From contig NZ_WWVR01000003.1 in the NCBI RefSeq assembly GCF_009883055.1, forward strand, positions 62,001-126,000: 64,000 bases of DNA, in the 5' to 3' direction. The stretch comes from Blautia sp. BIOML-A1 (GTDB taxonomy: Bacteria > Bacillota > Clostridia > Lachnospirales > Lachnospiraceae). The position numbers and the translations under genes are program-made. Below the pieces are notes generated by a model. It had not been told where the DNA came from. It did not search any database and saw only the letters and a program-made list of their open reading frames with translations. Numbering within the stretch: position 1 is the stretch's first letter; every line of letters begins with the position of its first letter. This document shows positions 17,339 to 27,306 of this stretch, in pieces.

Positions 17339-18037
17339 TTACCCTTCAAAAATCTGTTCTGCTTTTTCCTCCTGTTTTTCACACCATATGACCAGACGTT
17401 TGGAGGCATCTGTTCCACAGGTAGAAAGCAGAAGCGTTGGAACTTCCTCCTGCGTTCCAAGTAAGAAAGCATCTCCATCTGCCGGTGTATACTCGCATTT
17501 TACGATCACAAAAATCCACACACCTTCATCCGGAAGATAAAGATAGAGGATCTGGTGCTCTTTTAAAAATTCATCGTCAAGAAAATTCCGGAGTCCACGG
17601 AACATGCTTCCATCTTTCATATTGTGACCATAAATGATGTTCTTGTCATCGGAAAAATCGGCATTGTTATCGGAATCCAGGAAAATGGCCCCTGCCACAT
17701 GTTCTGTCTTCTTAAAAGTATGTGTCAGGTAATAGGAGTCATCGTTTCCCTGGACTACCGGGTAATCAATGCTGGTATCCGGGATCCGGATCCATGCAAC
17801 GATATCCGGATTGATCTTTTTTAATGCCTTAAAATCAACCACGGTCTGTTTCCCATCGCTTCCGTCTGTTCCTTCTGTGGGGTCATCCTCATCTGTTTCC
17901 TTGACGTATGTACGCAGGTCTTCATATTCCTGCACACCTTCCCGGTACATAAAGTAAATGCCAAAACCAGTACATACGCAAAAGCTGAGTACCATCAGGC
18001 AGACTGCCACGATCATGATTTCTTTTATGTGTCTCAT
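17339..18037 (-). CDS. srtB: Class B sortase
   Basis: 232 residues: one N-terminal membrane helix (about 7-30), then a sortase domain with catalytic His in IIYGHNMKDGSMF (His 138), the Cys in LLLSTCGTD (Cys 207) and Arg 214 in SKRLVIW. The VDFKALKKINPDIVAWIRIP segment is typical of class B sortases. It lies immediately downstream of a large adhesin ending in a SPKTGDS sorting motif, so that protein is its likely substrate; a weak terminator between them suggests read-through. Sortase B enzymes link proteins to wall peptidoglycan or build pili. Good family confidence. Confidence 0.92.
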   Translation of the reverse strand: MRHIKEIMIVAVCLMVLSFCVCTGFGIYFMYREGVQEYEDLRTYVKETDEDDPTEGTDGSDGKQTVVDFKALKKINPDIVAWIRIPDTSIDYPVVQGNDDSYYLTHTFKKTEHVAGAIFLDSDNNADFSDDKNIIYGHNMKDGSMFRGLRNFLDDEFLKEHQILYLYLPDEGVWIFVIVKCEYTPADGDAFLLGTQEEVPTLLLSTCGTDASKRLVIWCEKQEEKAEQIFEG

Positions 18038-18061
18038 ACAAACCTCCGATTATTCTTCCTG

Positions 18062-18093
18062 GAAAAAGGGCTGCCGGTAAATCGAGCAGCCCT
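18062..18093 (-). terminator. Hairpin between adhesin and sortase genes
   Basis: GGGCTGC and GCAGCCC arms flank an 11-nt loop, followed by five Ts on the minus strand, 13 nt past the adhesin stop. Probably a partial terminator setting sortase levels. Confidence 0.75.
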
Positions 18094-18105
18094 GAACCGT
18101 ATTCC

Positions 18106-21100
18106 TTAATTTCCTTTTTTCTTCTTATACCAGATCACGCCGCCAATGCCGCAGGCAGAAAGGACTGCCAGAAGGATCGGAAGCCAGATGTTGGTGCTGT
18201 CCCCTGTTTTCGGGCTGTTTCCTGTCGGTGTGCTGCCGGATGGGGATTTGGTGTTTTTGATCTCTTTTACGATCTCGATCACCTTGGTTTTTCCGTCTTT
18301 GTATTCAAAGCGGATCTCTTCTTTTTTGCTGCTTAATTCATAACCATTTGGTGCTTTGGTCTCTACTAGGATATATTCCACGGTTTTCTCTACTTTTCCA
18401 TTTTTATAAGTAGCAATCGGAATCTTGCCGCTTGTCGCTGTTCCGGTCTTATCCGTTACCAGTTTTTCTACGACTTTTCCGCTTTCCTTTTCACGCAGTT
18501 CAAATTCTGCTCCTGGAAGGGCTGCCTTACTGGTGGAATCGGTCTTTTTAATGACCAGTTTTCCATACGGATGTGCGTCCTTCATTTTGACTTTCTGGAT
18601 TTTTCCAGTATCTTTTACCGTAAATTTCACATCTTCCGCAATGAGGTATCCATCCGGGGCCTGCTCTTCACGAAGGGTATATTCGCCTACCGGAAGTTTT
18701 TCGACCATATGCGGTTTATCTGTGGACGTCCAGCTTTCAACTTTCTTTCCATCTTTATCCAGGATGATCAGTTTTGCTCCCGGTACCTCACTGGAATCCG
18801 TAATGTCTTTCTTGCTGATTTCCACTTTGGTCACATCATCAAGCATCTGGTGTTTCTGTACTTCTTTGGTGTTTTCAACGGTAAATTCAATACTTTCCGC
18901 AGTCACATAACCATCTGCCGGCTTTGTTTCTGTCATCTTGTATTTCTTTCCTACGATAAGACCCTTGATGATATGTGCTTCCTCTTTGGATACCCATTCA
19001 TCCACCGTATTTCCATCCTCATCTGTTACCTTTAAGGATGCTCCCGGAAGTTCTTTTTTGTCCGTCAGGTCTGCTTTGGAAAGTTCTACCGTAGTCTGTT
19101 CATCTTCAAAGGTGAACGCATACTCTGCAACACTGGTTCCACTGCCCTGGTACTCAAAAGTGAATTCCTGCGGTTCCTGGTCTGTCACATAGCCATCCGG
19201 GGCGGCAAGTTCCTTAATGTAGTACCTGCTGTCAACCGGGAGATCTGCAACAAACTGGATCTTTCCCTCCTCATCTGTGGTCTTCAGTTCGATCAGGGTG
19301 TCTTTCGCAAGGAGTACTTTTCCTTTTGAAGATACGATGTCGTCTGCTGCATAGAGGCCAAAGATTGCCCCGGAAAGTACTTTGTCACTGTCCTTTTCTT
19401 TTTTCAGGACTTCCACCTGTACCCTCTGGCGCGCATTCTGCCAGTCGGCACTATAAGTAACCAGAGATGTATCCTGGTCACGGTATGTAAGATCCACATA
19501 TCTTGGTTCATTATCCAGAACGTAGCCATGTGAGGTCTCTTTTTCCACGATGTAATAACGTCCAAGCGGGAGGTTATCCATCTGTGCGATGCCATTTCCA
19601 TCTGTTGTAATGGAGCCGACCAGTTCATCTGCCGCATAATAATCTGCACTTACCCCGTCTGCTGCACGGATGGCTTCTGCCGCGTAAACATTGAAGGTTA
19701 CATCAGTCAGGTTTCCGGTCACATAGTTGAACAGGTGCTCGATCATGCCTTTTGCATTGTCAAGAAGGGATACGCTGTCTAAGAATTCCCCTTTCTTGTT
19801 TACCAGAAGTCTTGCTACCGGGACTTCATCTTCCATTTTGACTTTCTGTACTTCTGCAGTATCAGAGATCGTAAACTCTACGTCTGTTGCACGTAAGTAG
19901 CCATATGATGCAAGCTCTTCACGCAGAATGTAAGTTTTTCCAACCTGAAGTCGCTTGATCACATGTGGGGAATCCTTTACGGATGTCCAGGAATCGATCA
20001 CGTTGCCATCCTTATCCAGTACACTCATGGAAGCCCCGTCAAGTTCTGTTCCGGTCGTGATATCTGCTTTTGTTACTTCTACCGTTGTCGGCTGGTTTTT
20101 CTTCACGGATTTTAATTTGATCGTTTTTACGTCCTGGCCCTGGTATGTGGCATCAAATTCCAGGATCTCATCAGAAGATACATAACCCGCCGGTGCCTGC
20201 AGCTCTTTCACATAGTATCTGCCAAGCGGAAGATCCAGCGTAAACGCTGCCTTACCTTTTTCGTTGCTTGTGATCTCCTGAAGCAGTGTATCTGCTTTTA
20301 CAATCACCTTGTCGCCGGAAGAAATTGCTTCTTTATTGTATAATCCAAAGGTTGCACCTTTTAAAGCCTTTCCGGTCTCAGCATCCTGTTTTTCCACACT
20401 CAGCTCTACTTTCTGGCGTTCATTGGAAAATTCCAGTTTTTCTTCGATCTCCGGTGTGTTCTGATCCTTATAGATAAAGGCTACTTCCTGACTGTCTGGA
20501 TTTAAGACAAATCCGGCCGGTGCTTTTGTTTCTTTCACACGGTATTTTCCAAGCGGAAGGTCTTTGATAACAGCTTCCCCATTTTTATTAGTGGTCACTG
20601 TTTTTACCAGGGTATCCTTTGCATAGATCACGTGACGGTTTCCCTGCTCGTCCACCTGATGATCCGGTGTGAAAATATCTTCTGCTGCGTAGATTTCAAA
20701 TTCTGCCCCTTCCAGGGAAGCTTCTTCGTATACAAAATCCTTTTTAAAGGATTTTAAGGTTTCACCGGATTTATGGATCACCAGTTTGCCCTTGACCGGA
20801 TGGTTTTCATAGGTCACGGTAATGATGGCATCCCCGCTGACGGAATCCATCTGATAAGCTGTATTCTTATCAACTTTGATCTCCACATACTGGGTATTCT
20901 GGGTGTAGCCATCAGGCGCTCTCACTTCCTCAATCCTGTAATTTCCGCATTTTAAGGATTCCGGAAGAATCAGGTAACCATTTTCGTCCGTAAAATAGGA
21001 TTTATGGACAACCGTATTTGGATAGGTCGTTACCTGTTCCACATACTTTTTCGCATCCAGGTCGTACATTTTGAATTCTGTATTGGCAAGGAGGACCGGC

Positions 21101-24100
21101 TGTTTGGTCTCATCATCCTGTTTCACGATCTTAAGCTTTGCTTTGAACTCATCGTCCAAAAGGACTCTCCATACCTGCGGTGTGCTGCTGTTCTCGGTTA
21201 CGGTTACGATAAAATCATCTACCGGCATGAAATTATGCGGTGTTGTGGTCTCACGGACAATGTAGCGTCCATAAGGAATCGGGATGCTGCACGCATAGCC
21301 GCGTTCATCGGTAAACATTTCTGTTTTTCCATCTTCCGTAAGAACGATCGGGGTCGCATTTGTAAAGTCATAGCTTCCATCGTCCTTTACAGTCAGGCTG
21401 CTGATCAGATAAGCAGAGAATCCGGCACCTTTTAAAAGGTCCGCATCGGTCTTATCATTATCCGCTGCTTTAATCAACTGGAATGGCTGTTTGATCACGT
21501 CTTCTTTGGAAACGGTATTTCGTTTTACCGTCTCTACCTGGTCTCCTTCGTAGTTACAGTTTACATCATGCTCCTCTTCGTCCAGAAGATAACCTACTGG
21601 AGGCGTGATCTCCTTCAAATAATACTTTCCAAGATACAGGTTGCTTACGCTTGCTTTTCCCTCTTTATCGGTCGTCAGGGTAGCTACCTGTTCGTCCTTT
21701 TTATAAAGGACTCCGCTCCTGCCATCCGGATGGTTAATGTCTTCCCTTGCATAGAGCCCGTAAATGGCTCCTTCAAATACGGCATCTCCCTGTGCGCTGT
21801 TTCCTGTCTCGCTGTCTTCTTTTACCAGGTCGATTGTTGCATTTACACGCTTATTTGTAAAGGTATGGCTAAAGTTTACCTTTTCTTCCTTATCATTGGT
21901 GAACTTAAAAGTGAAGGTGTAAGTATCCTCACTGTTTCTAAGGTAAAGTTCCGGTGCCTGGATCTCCCGGATGCTGTAGCTGTAATTAATCGGAAGTTCC
22001 GCTTTATAAGAAGCTTTTCCATCGGCTCCGGTCGTTGCTTTTTCGATCAGGGTTCCTTTGGGAACAACGGTCTTACCATCAACTTTGATATCTTCTGCTG
22101 CATACAGCCCGTAGATGCCTCCGGAGAGCGGATTTTTTGTCTCTTCGTCCTGCTTTTCCACACGGACTGCAGCCTTCTGGCGTTCATTTAAAAATGTTGC
22201 ACTGACAGTCTGCACTTCTACGGTCTGGCCTGCATACACAAGCTCAACAGTCTTAGACTCTCCTTTGCATACATAATTATCCGGAGCTTTCGTCTCGGTT
22301 ACTGTGTAGGTGCCAAGATAGAGATCCTTTAACGTAACGCTTCCGTCATCTCCGGTAACCAGATTATCCTTGACAAGTGCACCTTTTTTATAGATGAGGG
22401 TGCCATCTGCCGCCTTGATATCTGCACCTGCATAAACACTGTAAACGGCTCCTTTCAATTTCCGTTTTTCGTAGGCAAAGGTCACACCATCTTCCGTGAC
22501 GGTCGCTCCAGTAAGCACTTCTCCTTCTTTATAAATGGTGAGTGCACCTTTTTGCTCTTTATCCGTTAAGTTCTTGGAAGCGGTCTGCCCCACGACCAGT
22601 TTTACCCCATAGGCTTTCGTATCCAGCACATATCCGGATGGGCCTGAGATTTCACGAAGGTAAACGGTATCCTGTGTTTTGGTGATCTTTACTTCGGATT
22701 CCCCTTTTGCATTTGTTGCCGGCATTTTTTTGATAAGTTTCGTGCAGGCTTCATCTGCATAGATGCCGTAAACGGCACCTGCAAGGAGCGCGTTGCTTCC
22801 CTTATCTTTTTTGATGATCTTGACCGTTGCTTCATCCGGCCAGTCTACCTCCAGATTCAGCTCCAGTGTATCGGTATAATATCCAAAGCCGATATCCTGG
22901 CTGTTCGCCAGCTTTAAGAGCATGGCATGGAAATTAAGCGGATAGTTGGATGTGATCGCATATTTTCCTTTCAGGCTTCCAATATTCTGGGTGGTTGCTT
23001 CCAGATGGAATTTTTCACCGCCCTTTACGCTCACATTTCCGGTCCCGGTTTTTCCTGTCGTCTCATTTACAAGGGAGACCCCGTTTTCCAGATGGATCGT
23101 GATCACAAAAGCTGCGTTTGCCTTCCATGTGAAGGTCGGGCTCTGGTTTCCATTTGCAGAAGCACTGAGCCCAGGTGTCAGCTCCATGGTCGTTGGATCC
23201 GGCATCTTTGCAAGGGCTGCCTTGATCTCTTTTAACATGTTTTTGGCAGTTGTCGAAAGGGATCCTCCAAATCCGGATTCCCCGTCATATAAATAATCGA
23301 CCAGATAATGCTGCATTGCACGGGTCTCGGAGGAACAGCCGTATTTTTCCATGATGGATTTGATATTATAGCCGTTGAATGTGCCGCCCCATCCGGGACC
23401 GCCATATCCGTAAAACATGGCCTTCCTTAAATAACGGTCATCGCCGCCTTCATCCAGTTCGACCATATTTTTATAAGTCGTTCCACTTGGCGGGGACTGT
23501 TTACTGTGCTGCATGCAGTATGCATAGACGGTATAAGTCTTTCTGCCTGCTTTGTAACGGATATACTTATAGGAATCATTTCCGCCCTGTCCCATTACAG
23601 AATCAAAAGGATGCAGTTTTCCATCTGAATAATAGTAATAGGTATTAGCTTCAATGTCTGTTGAATCATCCCACAAGTCTCCATCGGAAGCTGCCATGGT
23701 ACTAATACCGCCCTCAGCCTGGTCATATAGCACACTTAATGCAACATCATCTTCCGGCATCTCAAAGCTGAAGGAATTTGTTCCCTCATCGTAGCTTACT
23801 TCTGCATACAGAAGATCTTCGGTATTCTCTGTCTGGTTTGCTTCGACAAGACTTGTTCCCACTGCGATCAGGCTTCCCTGCGGGATATCACCGGAAAAGT
23901 TGACCGTCTCCCCCGTCTGGTAACGTCCGTCCTCGTGGTCCAGTTCAATATTGAATTCATTTCCCTGTACAATGTCAACCTGATGGCTTCCATCCTCTGT
24001 TTCCTCATCGGAAAATTCTTCTGCTTCCTCTTCTTCTGGCTCCTCCGTTTCTTCCGGCTCTTCCAGAGTTTCCGGGGCATCTTCCGGGCTTATGGTCGGG

Positions 24101-24630
24101 AGGACGGGGTCTGCCTCCGGTTCGTCATCGCCGGTTTCCTGTTCCTGGCCGCCATTGGATCCGTCTGTTTCTGCTTCCCTTGGTGTCACCGTAATGTTTC
24201 TGGCAACCAGATAGGCTTCCCCCGATGCGGGCGTAACAAGATATACGCATTTATAGGTCCCCGCATGGTTATAATCAAATACAGTCCCGTCTTCCATTGC
24301 TGCTTTTTTCAGTTCCACATGGTCTCCGTCAGAGAGTTTCAGTCCTGTAAAATCATTCTGGATATCAAAGGCTTCCCCTTCGGTAACCATAAGCGCAAGT
24401 TCCGGATCAGCAACGGTTTCCTCGATCAGTTCCTCCTCGCTTTTCTCCGTCTGCGTTTCTGTCTGCGTTTCTGTCTGTACCTCGATCTGTGTCTCGCTCT
24501 GTGCGGAAACGCCTCCCACCTCAGCGGCGGATACTGCAGAAGCTCCCGTCTGCAAGAGCGTAGTGCAGCACAGAGCAAAAGCCATCGCACCCGCCATCCA
24601 TCTTTTCTTCCAGTTTTTTTCCAAGTGCAC
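18106..24630 (-). CDS. Giant Cna_B-repeat adhesin with thioester-type head and sortase motif
   Basis: 2,174 residues, GTG start with AAAGGAGAAC upstream. Order: signal peptide (to about 36), Gln/Thr/Glu repeats (TQTETQTETQTE), acidic Pro-rich spacer, a thioester-like head (about 320-480) with VYAYCMQHSKQSP and RAMQHYLVDYLY, then about fourteen SpaA/Cna_B domains recognisable by units such as GAVYGIYADEAC, GGIYGLYAAEDI, GATFGLYNKEAI, GASMSVLDKDG and GAEFELREKES. It ends with a SPKTGDS sorting motif, a hydrophobic helix and a KKKKGN tail. Such proteins are extended, isopeptide-stabilised stalks that bind host or other surfaces and are wall-anchored by sortase. The sortase B gene downstream is the likely partner. 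It neighbours element genes, so it may be cargo of a mobile element. Confidence 0.92.
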   Translation of the reverse strand: MHLEKNWKKRWMAGAMAFALCCTTLLQTGASAVSAAEVGGVSAQSETQIEVQTETQTETQTEKSEEELIEETVADPELALMVTEGEAFDIQNDFTGLKLSDGDHVELKKAAMEDGTVFDYNHAGTYKCVYLVTPASGEAYLVARNITVTPREAETDGSNGGQEQETGDDEPEADPVLPTISPEDAPETLEEPEETEEPEEEEAEEFSDEETEDGSHQVDIVQGNEFNIELDHEDGRYQTGETVNFSGDIPQGSLIAVGTSLVEANQTENTEDLLYAEVSYDEGTNSFSFEMPEDDVALSVLYDQAEGGISTMAASDGDLWDDSTDIEANTYYYYSDGKLHPFDSVMGQGGNDSYKYIRYKAGRKTYTVYAYCMQHSKQSPPSGTTYKNMVELDEGGDDRYLRKAMFYGYGGPGWGGTFNGYNIKSIMEKYGCSSETRAMQHYLVDYLYDGESGFGGSLSTTAKNMLKEIKAALAKMPDPTTMELTPGLSASANGNQSPTFTWKANAAFVITIHLENGVSLVNETTGKTGTGNVSVKGGEKFHLEATTQNIGSLKGKYAITSNYPLNFHAMLLKLANSQDIGFGYYTDTLELNLEVDWPDEATVKIIKKDKGSNALLAGAVYGIYADEACTKLIKKMPATNAKGESEVKITKTQDTVYLREISGPSGYVLDTKAYGVKLVVGQTASKNLTDKEQKGALTIYKEGEVLTGATVTEDGVTFAYEKRKLKGAVYSVYAGADIKAADGTLIYKKGALVKDNLVTGDDGSVTLKDLYLGTYTVTETKAPDNYVCKGESKTVELVYAGQTVEVQTVSATFLNERQKAAVRVEKQDEETKNPLSGGIYGLYAAEDIKVDGKTVVPKGTLIEKATTGADGKASYKAELPINYSYSIREIQAPELYLRNSEDTYTFTFKFTNDKEEKVNFSHTFTNKRVNATIDLVKEDSETGNSAQGDAVFEGAIYGLYAREDINHPDGRSGVLYKKDEQVATLTTDKEGKASVSNLYLGKYYLKEITPPVGYLLDEEEHDVNCNYEGDQVETVKRNTVSKEDVIKQPFQLIKAADNDKTDADLLKGAGFSAYLISSLTVKDDGSYDFTNATPIVLTEDGKTEMFTDERGYACSIPIPYGRYIVRETTTPHNFMPVDDFIVTVTENSSTPQVWRVLLDDEFKAKLKIVKQDDETKQPVLLANTEFKMYDLDAKKYVEQVTTYPNTVVHKSYFTDENGYLILPESLKCGNYRIEEVRAPDGYTQNTQYVEIKVDKNTAYQMDSVSGDAIITVTYENHPVKGKLVIHKSGETLKSFKKDFVYEEASLEGAEFEIYAAEDIFTPDHQVDEQGNRHVIYAKDTLVKTVTTNKNGEAVIKDLPLGKYRVKETKAPAGFVLNPDSQEVAFIYKDQNTPEIEEKLEFSNERQKVELSVEKQDAETGKALKGATFGLYNKEAISSGDKVIVKADTLLQEITSNEKGKAAFTLDLPLGRYYVKELQAPAGYVSSDEILEFDATYQGQDVKTIKLKSVKKNQPTTVEVTKADITTGTELDGASMSVLDKDGNVIDSWTSVKDSPHVIKRLQVGKTYILREELASYGYLRATDVEFTISDTAEVQKVKMEDEVPVARLLVNKKGEFLDSVSLLDNAKGMIEHLFNYVTGNLTDVTFNVYAAEAIRAADGVSADYYAADELVGSITTDGNGIAQMDNLPLGRYYIVEKETSHGYVLDNEPRYVDLTYRDQDTSLVTYSADWQNARQRVQVEVLKKEKDSDKVLSGAIFGLYAADDIVSSKGKVLLAKDTLIELKTTDEEGKIQFVADLPVDSRYYIKELAAPDGYVTDQEPQEFTFEYQGSGTSVAEYAFTFEDEQTTVELSKADLTDKKELPGASLKVTDEDGNTVDEWVSKEEAHIIKGLIVGKKYKMTETKPADGYVTAESIEFTVENTKEVQKHQMLDDVTKVEISKKDITDSSEVPGAKLIILDKDGKKVESWTSTDKPHMVEKLPVGEYTLREEQAPDGYLIAEDVKFTVKDTGKIQKVKMKDAHPYGKLVIKKTDSTSKAALPGAEFELREKESGKVVEKLVTDKTGTATSGKIPIATYKNGKVEKTVEYILVETKAPNGYELSSKKEEIRFEYKDGKTKVIEIVKEIKNTKSPSGSTPTGNSPKTGDSTNIWLPILLAVLSACGIGGVIWYKKKKGN

Positions 24631-24727
24631 GTTCTCCTTTCATGATCGCTTTTTTCCCTGCAGTTTTCTTTTGGTCCGTCTCTTATCTGCATCGCTTTCT
24701 CCTTTCTTCCGGCTTTTTCAGCCAGAT

Positions 24728-24764
24728 AAAAAGGAAACTGAAAAAAATTCCAGTTTCCCTTTTA
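24728..24764 (-). terminator. Terminator after primase-like gene
   Basis: GGGAAACTGG and CAGTTTCC arms around a T-rich loop with TTTTT after the stem on the minus strand, 16 nt beyond the stop at 24780. It insulates the adhesin gene from the upstream module. Confidence 0.75.
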
Positions 24765-24779
24765 TCTGACCAAACCATT

Positions 24780-26045
24780 TTATGCCGTCTTTCTGTTTCC
24801 TTTTTCCTCTTTTCGAAGGATCCAGTCATCCACGCCTTTGTAGTGTTCCATCCAGGTACCGGATGCATCGGTATCCCAGGTGACTCTTTTGCAGGATACG
24901 TTCAGTTCCTCACAGATCTCATATAGTTTTATACAGCCTTTTCGGATCATGTCCCGCTTTCTGCGCTTTCTGGGGCATTCTCCATGATACAGATAAATTC
25001 CATGTTCACATTGCCGGCACGCACTTTTTTCATCGTGCTTACAGGACAATTCCATCATTTTATCCATGTCGTAACATTCGTAAACTCTTTTTAACCCCTG
25101 CTCTTTCAGTTTTCGCAAGACAGTTTCCAGTCCTTTATGATTGGAAACTCCAGGGACTCCGATATAAGGATTTCCTGTACACATCCATGCGATCTCTGCC
25201 TTTAAGATCCCTTCCGTTACGTAAACCGTGCCATCCTTTATTTCCCCAAACATTCCTGCCGGGCTGCCGCTTGATGTGCCTTTTTCTAAGCCGCTGCTGG
25301 TAAACCAGAGGTACTTCCGTTCTTTTAAAGGAACATCCAGCCGGATCTGGAATCCTATGATCCGTTCCTTCCCATCCCGGACCGGGCAAAGATACCCGTT
25401 ATTCTTCCTATAAAAAGCAGCTTCCCAGTCACCATCCCGGTTGATGAAAAATCCAGGAATCCCATCCAGGCGAAATTCCTTTTTTAAGAGCTTTCTGGCA
25501 ATGGCCACGGAATTCTCCTCATCCGTACTTAAAAAACCTCGTTCTTCCATCTGTCTGACCTCATTTAACGTCAGCCCACGCAGGAGAAGGTTCCTCCGGT
25601 GTGTTTCCTTAAGCTTAAGAAAAGTGAGCATTTCCTTATATACATGGTCCCGGTAATCCCATTCCTCTTCCGTAAGGGAAATGCGTTTCTTTTTAGGAAC
25701 GATAGAAGCGAACCCATTTCGTGTCGTGGACTGCTGCCTTTTATCCGTTCCAGAAAAAGAAAGTGCCTGCTTTATCTCCCGGTAGGCTTCTTTATACCGG
25801 TTTCTCCCGTAAATGCCGGATAGTTCCGCATACAGTGTCAGCATGTTTCCGGATGCTCCGCAATGATAGCAATGGTAAACATTTTTCAGTTCTCCATTTT
25901 TGCGGATGCAAAAACTGCATTTTCCTCTTAAATCCCCGCAAAAAGGACATTCCACCGGAAATTCGTCCTGGTAAGAATCACTCAGTCTTCGGATTGATAA
26001 AAGATCTGCTACTTCTGCGATCGTAAACGATTCTCTGGCATACAT
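24780..26045 (-). CDS. Primase-like protein: CHC2 zinc finger plus toprim-like (DUF3854-type) domain
   Basis: 421 residues. The N-terminus has a zinc-binding set CPFCGDLRGKCSFC...YHCYHCGASG (about residues 35-70), as in DnaG CHC2 domains. The middle is helical; a toprim-like part follows with VYVTEGILKAEIAW (acidic Glu near 285), a GVPGVSNHKG loop and VYECYDMDKM. A second Cys cluster (CKHDEKSACRQCEHGIY) lies near the end. Such proteins are replication primases or primase-like factors of plasmids and integrative elements. It has AAGGAGG before its ATG and is the last gene of a long co-directional module. It lacks a helicase domain. Confidence 0.8.
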   Translation of the reverse strand: MYARESFTIAEVADLLSIRRLSDSYQDEFPVECPFCGDLRGKCSFCIRKNGELKNVYHCYHCGASGNMLTLYAELSGIYGRNRYKEAYREIKQALSFSGTDKRQQSTTRNGFASIVPKKKRISLTEEEWDYRDHVYKEMLTFLKLKETHRRNLLLRGLTLNEVRQMEERGFLSTDEENSVAIARKLLKKEFRLDGIPGFFINRDGDWEAAFYRKNNGYLCPVRDGKERIIGFQIRLDVPLKERKYLWFTSSGLEKGTSSGSPAGMFGEIKDGTVYVTEGILKAEIAWMCTGNPYIGVPGVSNHKGLETVLRKLKEQGLKRVYECYDMDKMMELSCKHDEKSACRQCEHGIYLYHGECPRKRRKRDMIRKGCIKLYEICEELNVSCKRVTWDTDASGTWMEHYKGVDDWILRKEEKGNRKTA

Positions 26046-26109
26046 GCCTTCCTCCTTTTCATAAAAGATGGCCCCGTTCCCGGAGCCACCTCAAACTATT
26101 TCTCTGTTT

Positions 26110-27270
26110 TCAGGCTGCTTTTTGCATTTCCTTTTCATGATCCAAAAGAATCTTCGCAGCTTTCTGTATTTCCTGATTCTGGCCTTTGTAACGCTGTACC
26201 AGCCATTTGATCGTCTGGTAACCTCTGGCATCCTGCATCATTTCCCCAAGAGGGGTCCCGGCATAGACACCAAAATTGCAGATAACCTTTCCTGCCCATT
26301 TCACTTCATCCTCTGCATCCTCTTCGTGAGCCATATCCTCCAACACTTCCTCTGCAGTCTCTTCTGGTGTTTCTTCCTCTTCTTCTGCATCAAAAGAAAT
26401 CTCATCATCTTCATCAAATGGAACTTCATCCGTTTCTTCTACTGCACGGAAACCGTCTGCATCCGTCTCGGCAGTAATTTCCTCATCTACGGAGATTTCC
26501 TCGGTCTGAACCGGATCTTCCGCTTTGGTTTCTTCAGCGGAAAATTCTTCCAGTCCGCTTTCACTTTCTTCCATTCCAAAAGTCATCTGTCCAGGAAGGT
26601 TTTCTTCTGTATCCGTCACTGCATATTCCACTTTTACAGTACCTTCTGATATGGCATTTCCATCACGCAGTTTTTTACGGTCCGTTTTCTTTTCCCTGAC
26701 CGGTTCCGTTTGCTCCTGCTTTGCTGCGGTTTCTTTTCTTTCTGCCTTTTCCTGTTTCTTTTTCGGTTTTTCCGGTTTTACGGAAGCTTCCTGCTTCGGC
26801 ATTTCTTCTTTTTCCGTCCCACGCATGTCCGGATCGTCTATTCCGGATGCCTGCATGATGTTGAATTTATTTAAGAAATAATACTTCAGGCCATACGTCC
26901 ATGCCGCACCTTTTGCTTTATCCGGTGCTTCATTGGTTCCAATGACATGCAAAAAGCTCCGTACCTTGTCTCCCGGACGGTCTGCATTGGTCCAGCACAG
27001 CTCCAGGTCAGCCTCATATCTCCAGAGTGCTCCCATTTCCTTTAAAAACACGGAATTGCCCTGTTCGTCCATCTGTGTCGGCCTTTCACTTAAGATGTCA
27101 AAATCGACCCCGTATTTATTAAGGGCCGGTGTCAGGCATTCATAGATATCATCCAGTTTTACAAAATCATAAGTAACGTCCTCACTGTACCTTTTGCGGA
27201 TCAGCTTCGGCACTTTCTTCCGGATCCTGATCATCTTCTGGTTCAGATTCATGTAATTGTATTTACCCAT
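26110..27270 (-). CDS. ERF-family single-strand annealing recombination protein
   Basis: 386 residues. The first 135 match ERF/Rad52-like phage recombinases (KVPKLIRKRYSEDVTYDFVK, LTPALNKYGVDF, DKAKGAAWTYGLKYYFLNKF). A long Lys/Glu-rich then acidic disordered linker (about 140-320) follows, then a small C-terminal domain with GKVICNFGVYAGTPLGEMMQ and YQTIKWLVQRYKG, resembling C-terminal modules attached to exonucleases and recombinases. It would promote annealing of complementary strands during element replication or integration. Strong ribosome site AGGAGGAAACG. The neighbouring primase and DUF932 genes fit a mobile-element replication module. Confidence 0.8.
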   Translation of the reverse strand: MGKYNYMNLNQKMIRIRKKVPKLIRKRYSEDVTYDFVKLDDIYECLTPALNKYGVDFDILSERPTQMDEQGNSVFLKEMGALWRYEADLELCWTNADRPGDKVRSFLHVIGTNEAPDKAKGAAWTYGLKYYFLNKFNIMQASGIDDPDMRGTEKEEMPKQEASVKPEKPKKKQEKAERKETAAKQEQTEPVREKKTDRKKLRDGNAISEGTVKVEYAVTDTEENLPGQMTFGMEESESGLEEFSAEETKAEDPVQTEEISVDEEITAETDADGFRAVEETDEVPFDEDDEISFDAEEEEETPEETAEEVLEDMAHEEDAEDEVKWAGKVICNFGVYAGTPLGEMMQDARGYQTIKWLVQRYKGQNQEIQKAAKILLDHEKEMQKAA

Positions 27271-27306
27271 ATTATTCGTTTCCTCCTGATTTTTTCATTT
27301 TTTATA

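Noticed and set aside
21004..24645. Long plus-strand frames opposite the adhesin gene (for example 21568-22191, 23935-24645)
   Set aside because: They mirror the repetitive Cna_B coding sequence, lack ribosome sites and give Phe/Cys-rich products with no domain pattern.
26050..26100. Terminator between ERF and primase genes
   Set aside because: GGTGGCTCC and GGGGCCATC can pair, but imperfectly and with a short TTTT only; too weak to call.
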